16,538 bases of DNA, taken from the NCBI GenBank assembly GCA_019245455.1, contig JAFARM010000307.1, forward strand, positions 1-16,538, given 5' to 3'. Source of the DNA: Sphingomonadaceae bacterium. Lineage in GTDB: Bacteria > Pseudomonadota > Alphaproteobacteria > Sphingomonadales > Sphingomonadaceae. The notes under the pieces were generated by a model that had not been told where the DNA came from, did not search any database, and saw nothing but the letters and a program-made list of their open reading frames with translations. Both the position numbers and the translations under genes were made by a program. Position 1 is the stretch's first letter; each line of letters opens with the position of its first letter. Below, in pieces: positions 1 through 9,076 of the stretch.

Positions 1-444
1 GGCACCAAGTTCGGCTGCGGCGCGGGTCTTTGCGGAGCATGCACGGTCCATATCGACGGCAAGGCGGTACGGTCGTGCCAGACGGCGATCGGCGATATCG
101 AGGGCAGCTTCGTCACCACCATCGAGGGCCTGTCGCCCGACCGCAGCCACATCGTCCAGGCGGCGTGGGTCGCGAACCAAGTGCCGCAGTGCGGCTATTG
201 CCAGTCAGGCATGATCATGGCGGTCGCGGCGCTGCTCAAGGAGACGCCGCATCCCACCGACGAGCAGATCGACGGCACCATCACCAACATCTGCCGCTGC
301 GGCACCTATCCGCGGATCAGGAAGGCGATCCACGCCGCCGCCGCGGGCGTCGTCGACGCCGGCGTCGCACCGCCCGGAACGACGTCGGAAGACGCTGCGC
401 GGCGCGCGCCGTCGATGGTGGCGAACCCGCGCCGCGTTGCGTGA
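1..444 (+). CDS. (2Fe-2S)-binding subunit of a xanthine dehydrogenase/isoquinoline 1-oxidoreductase-type molybdenum hydroxylase (5' partial)
   Basis: The frame is open from base 1, so the start lies left of the window; 147 residues remain and, judging from family members, roughly 35 to 40 N-terminal residues are missing. Two [2Fe-2S] sites are visible. The plant-ferredoxin type is C6, C11, C14 and C26 (CGAGLCGAC then C at +12). The helical second site is C64-x2-C67 (PQCGYCQSG) with C98-x-C100 ([12 protein letters not shown]), typical of IorA-like small subunits. Such subunits pass electrons from the molybdopterin subunit to an acceptor during hydroxylation of N-heterocycles or aldehydes. The substrate cannot be told from this subunit. 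An Ala/Arg-rich tail of about 40 residues follows the last cluster. No molybdopterin subunit follows within the window, so it must be upstream or elsewhere. The family call is firm. Confidence 0.93.
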   Translation, partial: GTKFGCGAGLCGACTVHIDGKAVRSCQTAIGDIEGSFVTTIEGLSPDRSHIVQAAWVANQVPQCGYCQSGMIMAVAALLKETPHPTDEQIDGTITNICRCGTYPRIRKAIHAAAAGVVDAGVAPPGTTSEDAARRAPSMVANPRRVA

Positions 445-590
445 AAGCATCCTGACAGCCAAGGCTCAGACAATTTTCACCTTTGTCGGCCTATTGATAC
501 GGGCCGCATCGCTAACCGGCGGTGTGGTCGTTGGGGGCGTATTCGGGTGGAGTTGCAGCGTGGGCGCAGCCTTCCGGCTGTTCCGTAACC
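445..590. other. intergenic region before the NfrB-like gene
   Basis: This stretch is less GC-rich than its surroundings. It contains CTGACA at 452-457, a possible -35 element, but no convincing -10 at the right distance. There is also a short inverted repeat, GACAA then TTGTC, in the 468-490 area. A GTG at 522 and a TTG at 531 are in frame with the glycosyltransferase and could be earlier starts. None of these has a clear Shine-Dalgarno sequence. The promoter of the nfrB-nfrA-like operon should lie here, but I cannot place it. Confidence 0.3.
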
Positions 591-1964
591 GTGACGCTGG
601 TCTATGTCGCCGCTGCTTGGCACGTCGCGACGCACGAGCTGCTCGCCTTCGCCGCCGTCGGCATCGCCATCTCGACCTTCGACGATATGCTCGTCGACCT
701 TGCATTCTTCTTTCTTCTCCGGACGCGGCGCGCCGGCACCTTGCCGGTGCCGGGCGACGAGCCGGGGTGGATGGCGATCATCGTTCCGGCATGGGACGAG
801 AGCGCCGTCATCGCCGCCATGCTCACCGACATGACACGGCGGCTTGACTATCCGCGCTACCGGGTCTTCGTCGGCATCTATCCCAACGATCCCGCGACCC
901 GCGACGCCATCGCGATGGTCGCCGATGACCGCATCGTGGTGGTCGCGACGACGCGCCCCGGTCCGACGACGAAGGCTGACTGTCTCAATCATCTATGGCG
1001 CGCGGTCGTGGCGCACGAGCAGTCCGCCGGTATGCGGTTCAAGGCGGTGGTCCTCCACGATGCCGAAGATGTCATCGACGCCGCCGAGCTGCGCGTGTTC
1101 GACGGACACCTTCCGACGTTGGCGATGGTCCAGCTCCCGGTCATCCCGCTGGTCGATCGCGCTTCGCGGTGGATCAGCGGCCACTACCTCGACGAGTTCG
1201 CCGAGGCGCACCGCAAGGACGTCGTCGTGCGCGGAGCCTTGGGTGCCGGCGTTCCGAGCGCCGGCGTCGCCTGTGCGGTCGACCGCGAGATGCTCGGCCG
1301 ACTGGCGGGCGATCGGGGCGCGCCGTTCGATCCGACGTGCATGACGGAAGACTATGAACTCGGAATGCGTCTTGCAGCGCTGGGCGGACGCGGCGCGCTG
1401 CTGCGGATCCGGGGTTCCGGCGGCGTGGTTGCGACGCGGGAACACTTCCCCGCGACCTTCAGCACGGCCGTCCGCCAGAAGACTCGCTGGCTGCTCGGCA
1501 TCGCGCTCGACGGCTGGGACCGTCTCGGCTGGCGATCGGGATGGGCCGACCGCTATATGCTGCTTCGCGACCGCAAGGCAGTGGTCGCACCCCTGATGGT
1601 CGCCGCGGGATATCTCGCGCTGCTGTTCGACGCCGCCGACGTGGTGCTGCGATCCTGGCTGCCGGCGGCGCGGCACTTTGCCCCGCTGGCCCCGCGCGGG
1701 TCGGTGTTGGCGATCCTTCTTGTCGGCAACGCGGTCGCCCTCGGCTGGCGGCTCGGCCTGCGCGCGGGCTTCACCACGGCGACCTACGGCTGGCGGGAAG
1801 GGTTGCGCGCCGTGCCACGAACGATCGTCGCCAATGCGATCAACGCGGCCGCCGCGGCGCAGGCGCTGCGGCGCTACGGCCGCATCCGTCGCGGCCGCGA
1901 GATGCCGCGGTGGGACAAGACGGCGCATCGCTTCCCAGCCGGGCCGAACGGCATCGGCGCATGA
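591..1964 (+). CDS. nfrB: NfrB-like membrane glycosyltransferase (GT2), without MshEN domain
   Basis: A processive family 2 glycosyltransferase of about 457 residues, related to E. coli NfrB (bacteriophage N4 adsorption protein B), an inner-membrane polymerase of a secreted glycan. The catalytic series is complete: PAWDES with D69, HDAED at 156-160, TED at 252-254 and QKTRW at 296-300, the same pattern as in cellulose synthases. A hydrophobic N-terminal stretch (about residues 10 to 45) and two or three hydrophobic segments after the catalytic domain (about 325 to 430) fit a membrane protein. The chain ends soon after the PRWDKTAHR motif, where E. coli NfrB continues into a c-di-GMP-binding MshEN domain, so that domain is missing. 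GTG 591 was chosen because it gives a family-like N-terminus; GTG 522 would add 23 residues. No clear ribosome binding site is seen for either. The stop overlaps the start of the NfrA-like gene. Confidence 0.85.
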   Translation: MTLVYVAAAWHVATHELLAFAAVGIAISTFDDMLVDLAFFFLLRTRRAGTLPVPGDEPGWMAIIVPAWDESAVIAAMLTDMTRRLDYPRYRVFVGIYPNDPATRDAIAMVADDRIVVVATTRPGPTTKADCLNHLWRAVVAHEQSAGMRFKAVVLHDAEDVIDAAELRVFDGHLPTLAMVQLPVIPLVDRASRWISGHYLDEFAEAHRKDVVVRGALGAGVPSAGVACAVDREMLGRLAGDRGAPFDPTCMTEDYELGMRLAALGGRGALLRIRGSGGVVATREHFPATFSTAVRQKTRWLLGIALDGWDRLGWRSGWADRYMLLRDRKAVVAPLMVAAGYLALLFDAADVVLRSWLPAARHFAPLAPRGSVLAILLVGNAVALGWRLGLRAGFTTATYGWREGLRAVPRTIVANAINAAAAAQALRRYGRIRRGREMPRWDKTAHRFPAGPNGIGA

Positions 1965-3139
1965 TGCGAGACGCAAGCCGGCCGGCGCGGGCAATGCGGC
2001 ACGCCGCGATCCTGCTTGCCACCGTGATCGCCTTGCGATTGCCCGCGATGGAGGAGCAGTTCCGCCTGGCGGTCGCGTCGGCGTGGACGCCGGTCGCGCG
2101 ACAGAGCCGACCCAGCGCAGCGCCCGCCGTCGCTGGGTCGGGACGGGGACACCCGGAACCAGCGCGTCGCAGCCCCATCATGAAGGTGCACGAAGTCAGC
2201 CGGGGCGTGGTCATCGTCCCGGCCGTTCACCACGTTGTTCCCGCGCCGCAAGGGTCCGGTCGCATCGGCGCGCCCTCGCTTCCACTCGGTCTTACCGAAG
2301 TTTGGGCAATGCCGGCCGATGCGCCCGATGGTGTCGCGCCGACGGGATCGGCGACTGCGCCAGCTGACACTGTCGACGCAGCACCCGGCGAGCTTGCCAC
2401 TGCCGCCTACGCGCGCTTGGCCGCCGGCAACCGGCGCGAGGCGGTGCGTCTGTTCGACGCCGCGCTTGCCGGCGACGATCCCCGCGCGGCGGCGTGGCAG
2501 GCCGAGCGGGATCGGCTCACGCGCCGCTGGTCGGCAAGCGCCTACAGCATCATCCGCGCCCGCGGCGACCCCGGGCTCGCGGACCGCCCGCTGCTCGGCG
2601 GCGGCCAGAGCGGGGCGCAGCTCGCCTTCACCCCCGCCCCGCTCGCGCCGCGGCCGCTGTCGCTGACCGTCCGGGGCAGCGCCGCCCATGACGACGGCGG
2701 GCGCAGCGGCTTCATCGCCACCGGCCTCCAGTGGCGTCCCTTCACCGGCGTGACGCTCGCCGCCGAGCGGCTGTTCCCGGTCGGCCCGGCGGCCCGGGGA
2801 GCATGGGAGCTGCGCCTCGCCGGCGGCGGCGAGCGCGGCGTCGGGTGGCTGCACCTGACCGGCTACGGCGAGGGCGGGGTCATCGGCAGCGCGCCGTACG
2901 CCGCCGTCCAGGCGCGCGCGGCGGCATCGTTCGACCTGCGCCACGTCCGCATCGAGCCCGGCGGCGGCGTCTGGGCGGCGTGGCAGCACGACCGGACGAG
3001 CGTCGACCGCGTCGATGTCGGCCCCGGCGTCGCCGCTTATGCCGGCCCCTTCGCCGTCGAGGCCGACTATCGCTTCCGGATCGCCGGCAATGCCGCCCCC
3101 GCTTCGGGCCCGGTGCTGACGCTGAGCGCCGCCTTCTAG
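1961..3139 (+). CDS. small NfrA-like outer-membrane protein (NfrA C-terminal domain)
   Basis: 392 residues. The ATG at 1961 overlaps the TGA of the glycosyltransferase (1962-1964), so the two are translationally coupled; a second ATG follows directly. The N-terminus has a basic stretch, then a hydrophobic core (AAILLATVIALRLPA), a plausible signal sequence. Residues 30 to 140 are Pro/Ala-rich and not recognisable. Residues 144 to 178 look like one TPR (ELATAAYARLAAGNRREAVR). From about 190 to the end the chain is beta-rich, with GGGQSGAQL, a WRPFTGVTLAAERLF segment and a final Phe, as expected of the NfrA C-terminal barrel domain. E. coli NfrA is about 990 residues with a long TPR scaffold, so this is a much reduced form. 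Inferred role: export of the glycan made by the upstream enzyme, analogous to BcsC. The family call rests mainly on the C-terminal half and the gene order. Confidence 0.75.
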   Translation: MMRDASRPARAMRHAAILLATVIALRLPAMEEQFRLAVASAWTPVARQSRPSAAPAVAGSGRGHPEPARRSPIMKVHEVSRGVVIVPAVHHVVPAPQGSGRIGAPSLPLGLTEVWAMPADAPDGVAPTGSATAPADTVDAAPGELATAAYARLAAGNRREAVRLFDAALAGDDPRAAAWQAERDRLTRRWSASAYSIIRARGDPGLADRPLLGGGQSGAQLAFTPAPLAPRPLSLTVRGSAAHDDGGRSGFIATGLQWRPFTGVTLAAERLFPVGPAARGAWELRLAGGGERGVGWLHLTGYGEGGVIGSAPYAAVQARAAASFDLRHVRIEPGGGVWAAWQHDRTSVDRVDVGPGVAAYAGPFAVEADYRFRIAGNAAPASGPVLTLSAAF

Positions 3140-3840
3140 CGGTCGTTTGCCGCGCGCCGCTTGGCGAGGCCCTTCAGCAGCGCCTTGGTCCGCATCAGCC
3201 CGATCAGCTCGTTGACCGCGCCGATGCCGCGCGCGGCCATGTCGGCGGCCTCGTCCTCGCCGACCTGGCCCGCGGTCGCCTCGAAGAAGAAGCGCATCTC
3301 CTGCGCCGTCATCCAGTCGACGAGGTCGCGGTACATGGCGACCATGCCCGGGCGGAAGCCGCGCTCGCGGCGGAAGCCGATGCGGTCGAGGTCGCCCAGC
3401 ACCTTCAGGATCGCCGCGTCGCGCGCCGTCAGCGTGCCGTCGCCGGCCAGGTCGACGAAGCCGTTCGCCACCGCCTCGTCGAGCAGTTCCTGCGTCGCGG
3501 CACCCCCGGCGACGATCGTCGCGGCGGCGACGCGCGGCGCGTCGTGGTCGATGCGCTGGCGAAGCACGTCGTCGAGCCCGGGGAAAGCCTGCGCCTCGAG
3601 CCACGGGGCCGCGCCCTCGCCGTCGAGCAGGCCGCGGATCACCGCCAGCGGCAGGAAGCGTTCCTCCTGCAGCCGCTTGATCAGGCCGAGCCGCTCGACG
3701 TGCGCCTCGCTGTACGATGCCGAGTTGCGCGCCGCCCGCGCCGGTTCGGGCAGCAGGCCCTCGCGGATGTAAAAGCGGATCGTCTCGCGGCCGACGCCGC
3801 TCCGCTGTTCGAGTTCACGCATACGCATCACGCGCCCCAT
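3136..3840 (-). CDS. MerR-family transcriptional regulator
   Basis: 234 residues. Residues about 7 to 75 form a MerR-type winged helix-turn-helix: MRELEQRSGVGRETIRFYIR, then EGLLPEP and a second helix pair (SEAHVERLGLIKRLQEERF). The following 150 residues are mostly helical and have no recognisable ligand domain. The protein contains no cysteine, so it is unlikely to sense metals or thiols like MerR, CueR or SoxR. ATG 3840 is used; ATG 3828, preceded by GGGG, is a good alternative. Its stop overlaps the stop of the NfrA-like gene (CTAG, 3136-3139). It is divergent from the DNA ligase gene with 45 bases between the starts. MerR regulators often act on their own divergent promoter, so control of the ligase is possible but unproven. 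Confidence 0.88.
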   Translation of the reverse strand: MGRVMRMRELEQRSGVGRETIRFYIREGLLPEPARAARNSASYSEAHVERLGLIKRLQEERFLPLAVIRGLLDGEGAAPWLEAQAFPGLDDVLRQRIDHDAPRVAAATIVAGGAATQELLDEAVANGFVDLAGDGTLTARDAAILKVLGDLDRIGFRRERGFRPGMVAMYRDLVDWMTAQEMRFFFEATAGQVGEDEAADMAARGIGAVNELIGLMRTKALLKGLAKRRAANDR

Positions 3841-3885
3841 GCCAAACTTGCGCCGCCTTCGCCACGGCTTACGTTCACCTGCGCG

Positions 3886-5466
3886 ATGCAGGCGTTCGCC
3901 ACCCTCCTCGACCGGCTGGTCTATACGCGGTCGCGCAACGCCAAGCTGAAGCTGATCGCCGACTATCTGGTGGCGACGCTTGACCCCGACCGCGGCTGGG
4001 CGCTGGCGGCGCTAACCGGCGGGCTCGACCTGAAGGCGGTGCAGCCGAAGCTGATCCGCACTCTGCTCGAGGAGCGGGTCGACCCGGTACTGCTGGCAAT
4101 GTCGTACGATTATGTCGGGGACCTGGCCGAGACGGCGGCGCTGCTATGGCCGGAGCCTCCCTGCCCTCCCGCGCCGCCGCCGAGCCTCGACGAGGTCGTG
4201 CAGCGCCTGCGCCACCTCGGCCGGATCGAGGCGGCGTCGGTACTGCGCGAGCTACTCGACCGGCTCGACAGCAACGGCCGCTTCGCGCTGCTCAAGCTGG
4301 CGACCGGCGCGATGCGGATCGGCGTCTCGGCGCGGCTGGCCAAGACGGCGTTCGCGCAGGCCTTCGGTGTCGACGTCGAGGCGGTCGAGGAAGTGTGGCA
4401 CGGCCTCCGCCCGCCCTACCCCGAGCTGTTCGCCTGGGGCACCGGCGGGGCGCAGCCGACCGCGGGCGACCTGCCGGTGTTCCGCCCGTTCATGCTCGCC
4501 CACCCGCTTGAGGAGCTGAAGCTCGACCTCGCCGACTATGCCGCCGAGTGGAAGTGGGACGGCATCCGGGTGCAGCTGGTCCACGCTGGTGGGCAGACCC
4601 GCCTGTTCAGCCGAACCGGCGACGACATCACCGGCAGCTTCCCCGAGGTGGCGGCGGCCTACGCCTATCCGGCCGTGCTCGACGGCGAGCTGCTGGTGCG
4701 CGGCGAGTTCCAGGGCGGGGAGGCGGCGAGCTTCAACGCCCTCCAGCAGCGGCTCGGCCGCAAGGCACCGACGGCCAAGGCGCAGGCCGAGTTCCCCGCC
4801 TTCGTCCGCCTCTACGACGTGCTGCTCGACGGCGTGGACGACCTGCGGGCGCTGCCTTGGGAGCAGCGCCGGGCGCGGCTGGAGGCGATCGTGCCGCGGC
4901 TCGACCCCGCCCGCTTCGACCTGTCGGCGGTGATCGCGGCGGGCGACTTCGACGAGCTGGCGCACATCCGGTCGGGTGCGCGCGACGCGGCGATCGAGGG
5001 GGTGATGCTCAAGCTCCGCACCTCGCCCTACGTCACCGGGCGGCGGACCGGGCTGTGGTACAAGTGGAAGCGCGATCCCCTCGTCGCCGACTGCGTGATG
5101 ATGTACGCCCAGCGCGGGCACGGGAAGCGGTCGAGCTTCTACAGCGACTATACCTTCGGCTGCTGGACCGACGACCCTGCCTCTGGGGGCGAGCTGCTCC
5201 CCGTCGGCAAGGCGTATAGCGGCATCACCGACGCCGAGCTGGCCATGCTCGACAGGTTCGTGCGGACGCACACGGTCGCCCGCTTCGGCCCGGTGCGCGA
5301 GGTCGAGAAGTCGCTGGTGCTCGAGATCGCCTTCGATTCGCTGCATACCTCGACACGGCACAAGTCCGGGGTGTCGATGCGCTTCCCCCGCATCGCCCGC
5401 ATCCGCACCGACAAGCCGGCGGCGGAGGCGGACACGGTCGCGGCGCTGCGGCGGATGATCGTCTGA
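3886..5466 (+). CDS. ATP-dependent DNA ligase (LigB-type, three-domain)
   Basis: 526 residues, the usual length for bacterial ligases with an N-terminal DNA-binding domain (about 1 to 185), a nucleotidyltransferase domain (about 200 to 395) and an OB-fold (about 400 to 526). The adenylated lysine is K223 in EWKWDGIR (motif I, KxDG). Motif III is VLDGELLV, motif IV is EGVMLKL, motif V is LWYKWKR, and the C-terminal end has RHKSGVSMRFPRIARIR with MRFPR from residue 498. It would seal nicks using ATP, in addition to the essential NAD-dependent LigA expected elsewhere. In many bacteria this ligase type sits in an Lhr helicase, exonuclease and phosphoesterase repair cluster; none of those genes is here. 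ATG 3886 gives the family N-terminus (MQAFATLLDRLVYTRSRNAK); no strong Shine-Dalgarno is seen. The frame is open as far left as 2731, but that part lies inside other genes. Confidence 0.95.
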   Translation: MQAFATLLDRLVYTRSRNAKLKLIADYLVATLDPDRGWALAALTGGLDLKAVQPKLIRTLLEERVDPVLLAMSYDYVGDLAETAALLWPEPPCPPAPPPSLDEVVQRLRHLGRIEAASVLRELLDRLDSNGRFALLKLATGAMRIGVSARLAKTAFAQAFGVDVEAVEEVWHGLRPPYPELFAWGTGGAQPTAGDLPVFRPFMLAHPLEELKLDLADYAAEWKWDGIRVQLVHAGGQTRLFSRTGDDITGSFPEVAAAYAYPAVLDGELLVRGEFQGGEAASFNALQQRLGRKAPTAKAQAEFPAFVRLYDVLLDGVDDLRALPWEQRRARLEAIVPRLDPARFDLSAVIAAGDFDELAHIRSGARDAAIEGVMLKLRTSPYVTGRRTGLWYKWKRDPLVADCVMMYAQRGHGKRSSFYSDYTFGCWTDDPASGGELLPVGKAYSGITDAELAMLDRFVRTHTVARFGPVREVEKSLVLEIAFDSLHTSTRHKSGVSMRFPRIARIRTDKPAAEADTVAALRRMIV

Positions 5467-5546
5467 CGGCGCGAAAGGTCACACAAGTTCACGAAATGAC
5501 CGGTTTTGCGGGCAAGAGCGCGGTTGGAAAAGGCCTCCCTTCGGGC

Positions 5547-5564
5547 CGCGGGCAAGGGCCCGCG
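5547..5564 (+). terminator. GC hairpin downstream of the ligase gene, weak terminator candidate
   Basis: CGCGGGC (5547-5553) and GCCCGCG (5558-5564) form a perfect 7-bp stem with an AAGG loop, about 80 bases after the ligase stop. What follows is TCTCTCG rather than a T run, so intrinsic termination is doubtful. Confidence 0.35.
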
Positions 5565-5691
5565 TCTCTCGACCTCTCGGCGGGGAGACGTGGCGGACGG
5601 GAATGAGAAGGAGCGGGTTAAGGGCTGAGGCTATGTCGCTGGCGGGGTCGTAGGACAGCGCCTTCGGTGCCTTAGCGGCGGGCGAGTCGCA

Positions 5692-5719
5692 CTTGTGTTG
5701 CCGGATTGTCACACCATAT
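5692..5719 (+). promoter_or_regulatory. RpoH (sigma-32)-like promoter candidate for clpB
   Basis: CTTGTG at 5692-5697 is followed after 14 bases by CACCATAT at 5712-5719. The sigma-32 consensus is CTTGAA, a spacer of about 13 to 17, and CCCCATNT, so the -10 differs at one defined position and the -35 keeps CTTG. Transcription would begin near 5726, leaving a leader of about 14 bases that still holds the ribosome binding site (GGAGAG, 5731-5736). Its place directly before a heat-shock chaperone gene supports the call. Confidence 0.6.
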
Positions 5720-5739
5720 CGGCGGGCGAGGGAGAGCAC

Positions 5740-8316
<2,577 letters not shown>

Positions 8317-8327
8317 GCTGGCCCAGA

Positions 8328-8344
8328 GCCGCGGGCGACGCGGC
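8328..8344 (+). terminator. GC hairpin just after clpB
   Basis: GCCGCG (8328-8333), loop GGCGA, CGCGGC (8339-8344): a perfect 6-bp stem starting 12 bases after the clpB stop. No T tract follows, so it may only slow polymerase or protect the 3' end. The remaining bases to 8475 hold nothing I recognise. Confidence 0.35.
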
Positions 8345-8475
8345 GCGAGGAGAGCGGCGCGAATCGCGGCCTGTCGCCACCCGGCGATGCCGCTCGCGCG
8401 GCGGGCGGCTCGATCGGCGCTCGGCGACCGGCGCATGAGGCCGGGGTGGGCCGCGCCGGTCGGGTGTCAGGCGCG

Positions 8476-8688
8476 TCAGCCCGGCGTCCCGACCGGATGC
8501 GTTGTTCCGACCGGGGCCTTGGTGCCGACAGGAACGGCCCCACTGTTGCCCGCGCACTTGCCATGCGCGCACTTCGCCTTCGGCTTGGCGGGCTTGGCCT
8601 GGATGATGTGGACGACGGGGGCCTGCGGCGGCGCCTCGGGCGGCTTGCCGGTGGTGGCGACGAGGAGGATGAGCGGAAGGGCGATCAT
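8476..8688 (-). CDS. small Pro-rich protein with signal-like N-terminus and PVGT repeats, function unknown
   Basis: 70 residues, not recognised. It starts with a short hydrophobic segment (MIALPLILLVATTG), either a signal peptide or a single membrane anchor. A Pro/Lys-rich stretch follows, then CAHGKC (C40, C45), then three hexapeptides of the form PVGTxx (PVGTKA, PVGTTH, PVGTPG) reaching the C-terminus. ATG 8688 has GGGAG about seven bases upstream, a good ribosome binding site, which is the main support for its being a gene. It lies 33 bases after the stop of the next small secreted protein on the same strand, so the two are probably co-transcribed. A cell-envelope location is inferred. Confidence 0.55.
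   Translation of the reverse strand: MIALPLILLVATTGKPPEAPPQAPVVHIIQAKPAKPKAKCAHGKCAGNSGAVPVGTKAPVGTTHPVGTPG
8486..8539. repeat. 18-bp tandem repeat, three copies, in a small coding gene
   Basis: The core GTCCCGACCGG (8486), GTTCCGACCGG (8504) and GTGCCGACAGG (8522) recurs exactly every 18 bases. On the minus strand it encodes the PVGTxx hexapeptides. The unit is a multiple of three, so copy-number change would keep the frame. Confidence 0.8.
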
Positions 8689-8721
8689 CGGCGGCTCCCG
8701 ACCACGATGGAGCGCCGTCCG

Positions 8722-9000
8722 TCAGTTCGGCCGCGCGCCACTCGCGTTGCTTTCGATCATGTGCCGCGCGGCGTTGCTGTTTTCGCGGTCGGCGACCACC
8801 CACTGACGCTTGGTCAGGCACACCTTGTGCCGCTTGACGAGCGACCCGGTCTCGACGGTCGATCGGCAGATCACCTTCTCCGATGCCGCGGCTGCCTCGA
8901 GCGGCGCGGGCGGCTGCACCGGCGGAACCGGGTCGGTCTGAGCGACCGCGGACGAGGCGACCAGCAGGCTGCCGGCAAGGACGATCATTCGCATGGACAT
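8722..9000 (-). CDS. small secreted two-cysteine protein, function unknown
   Basis: 92 residues. A clear signal peptide (MSMRMIVLAGSLLVASSAVA, cleavage before QTDP) precedes a Pro-rich linker and a compact C-terminal part with C45 and C61 in the pattern VICR-x-TGS-x-KxC-x-T-x2-QW. I recall this pattern, ICR...GS...C.T..QW, in unannotated secreted proteins of sphingomonads and relatives, but know no function. The two cysteines may form a disulfide in the periplasm. ATG 9000 was chosen: AGGA ends four bases upstream. ATG 8994 has a spacing of ten and a TTG at 9003 is also in frame. It precedes the PVGT-repeat gene by 33 bases and lies after the hairpin that follows the receptor gene. Confidence 0.75.
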   Translation of the reverse strand: MSMRMIVLAGSLLVASSAVAQTDPVPPVQPPAPLEAAAASEKVICRSTVETGSLVKRHKVCLTKRQWVVADRENSNAARHMIESNASGARPN

Positions 9001-9027
9001 CAATTCCTACCCAGCCGCCGACGACTA

Positions 9028-9055
9028 GGGGGCGCGGCGACCAAGCCGCGCCCCC
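9028..9055 (-). terminator. strong GC hairpin after the TonB-dependent receptor gene
   Basis: GGGGGCGCGGC (9028-9038) pairs perfectly with GCCGCGCCCCC (9045-9055) around a GACCAA loop: an 11-bp stem starting about 20 bases after the receptor stop codon when read on the minus strand. No T run follows (TAGTCG), so it is either a terminator of the T-poor GC type or an mRNA-stabilising or attenuating structure before the small secreted genes. Confidence 0.65.
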
Positions 9056-9076
9056 CGTACGATTGCCAGTCCGCGA

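Noticed and set aside
1874..3604. Minus-strand open frame of 576 codons overlapping the nfrA-like and merR genes
   Set aside because: Composition is Arg/Ala/Gly-rich and repetitive; it conflicts with two well-supported genes.
2731..3885. Upstream in-frame extension of the DNA ligase
   Set aside because: The extension runs inside the nfrA-like gene and antisense to merR, has no ligase homology, and ATG 3886 gives a normal-length ligase.
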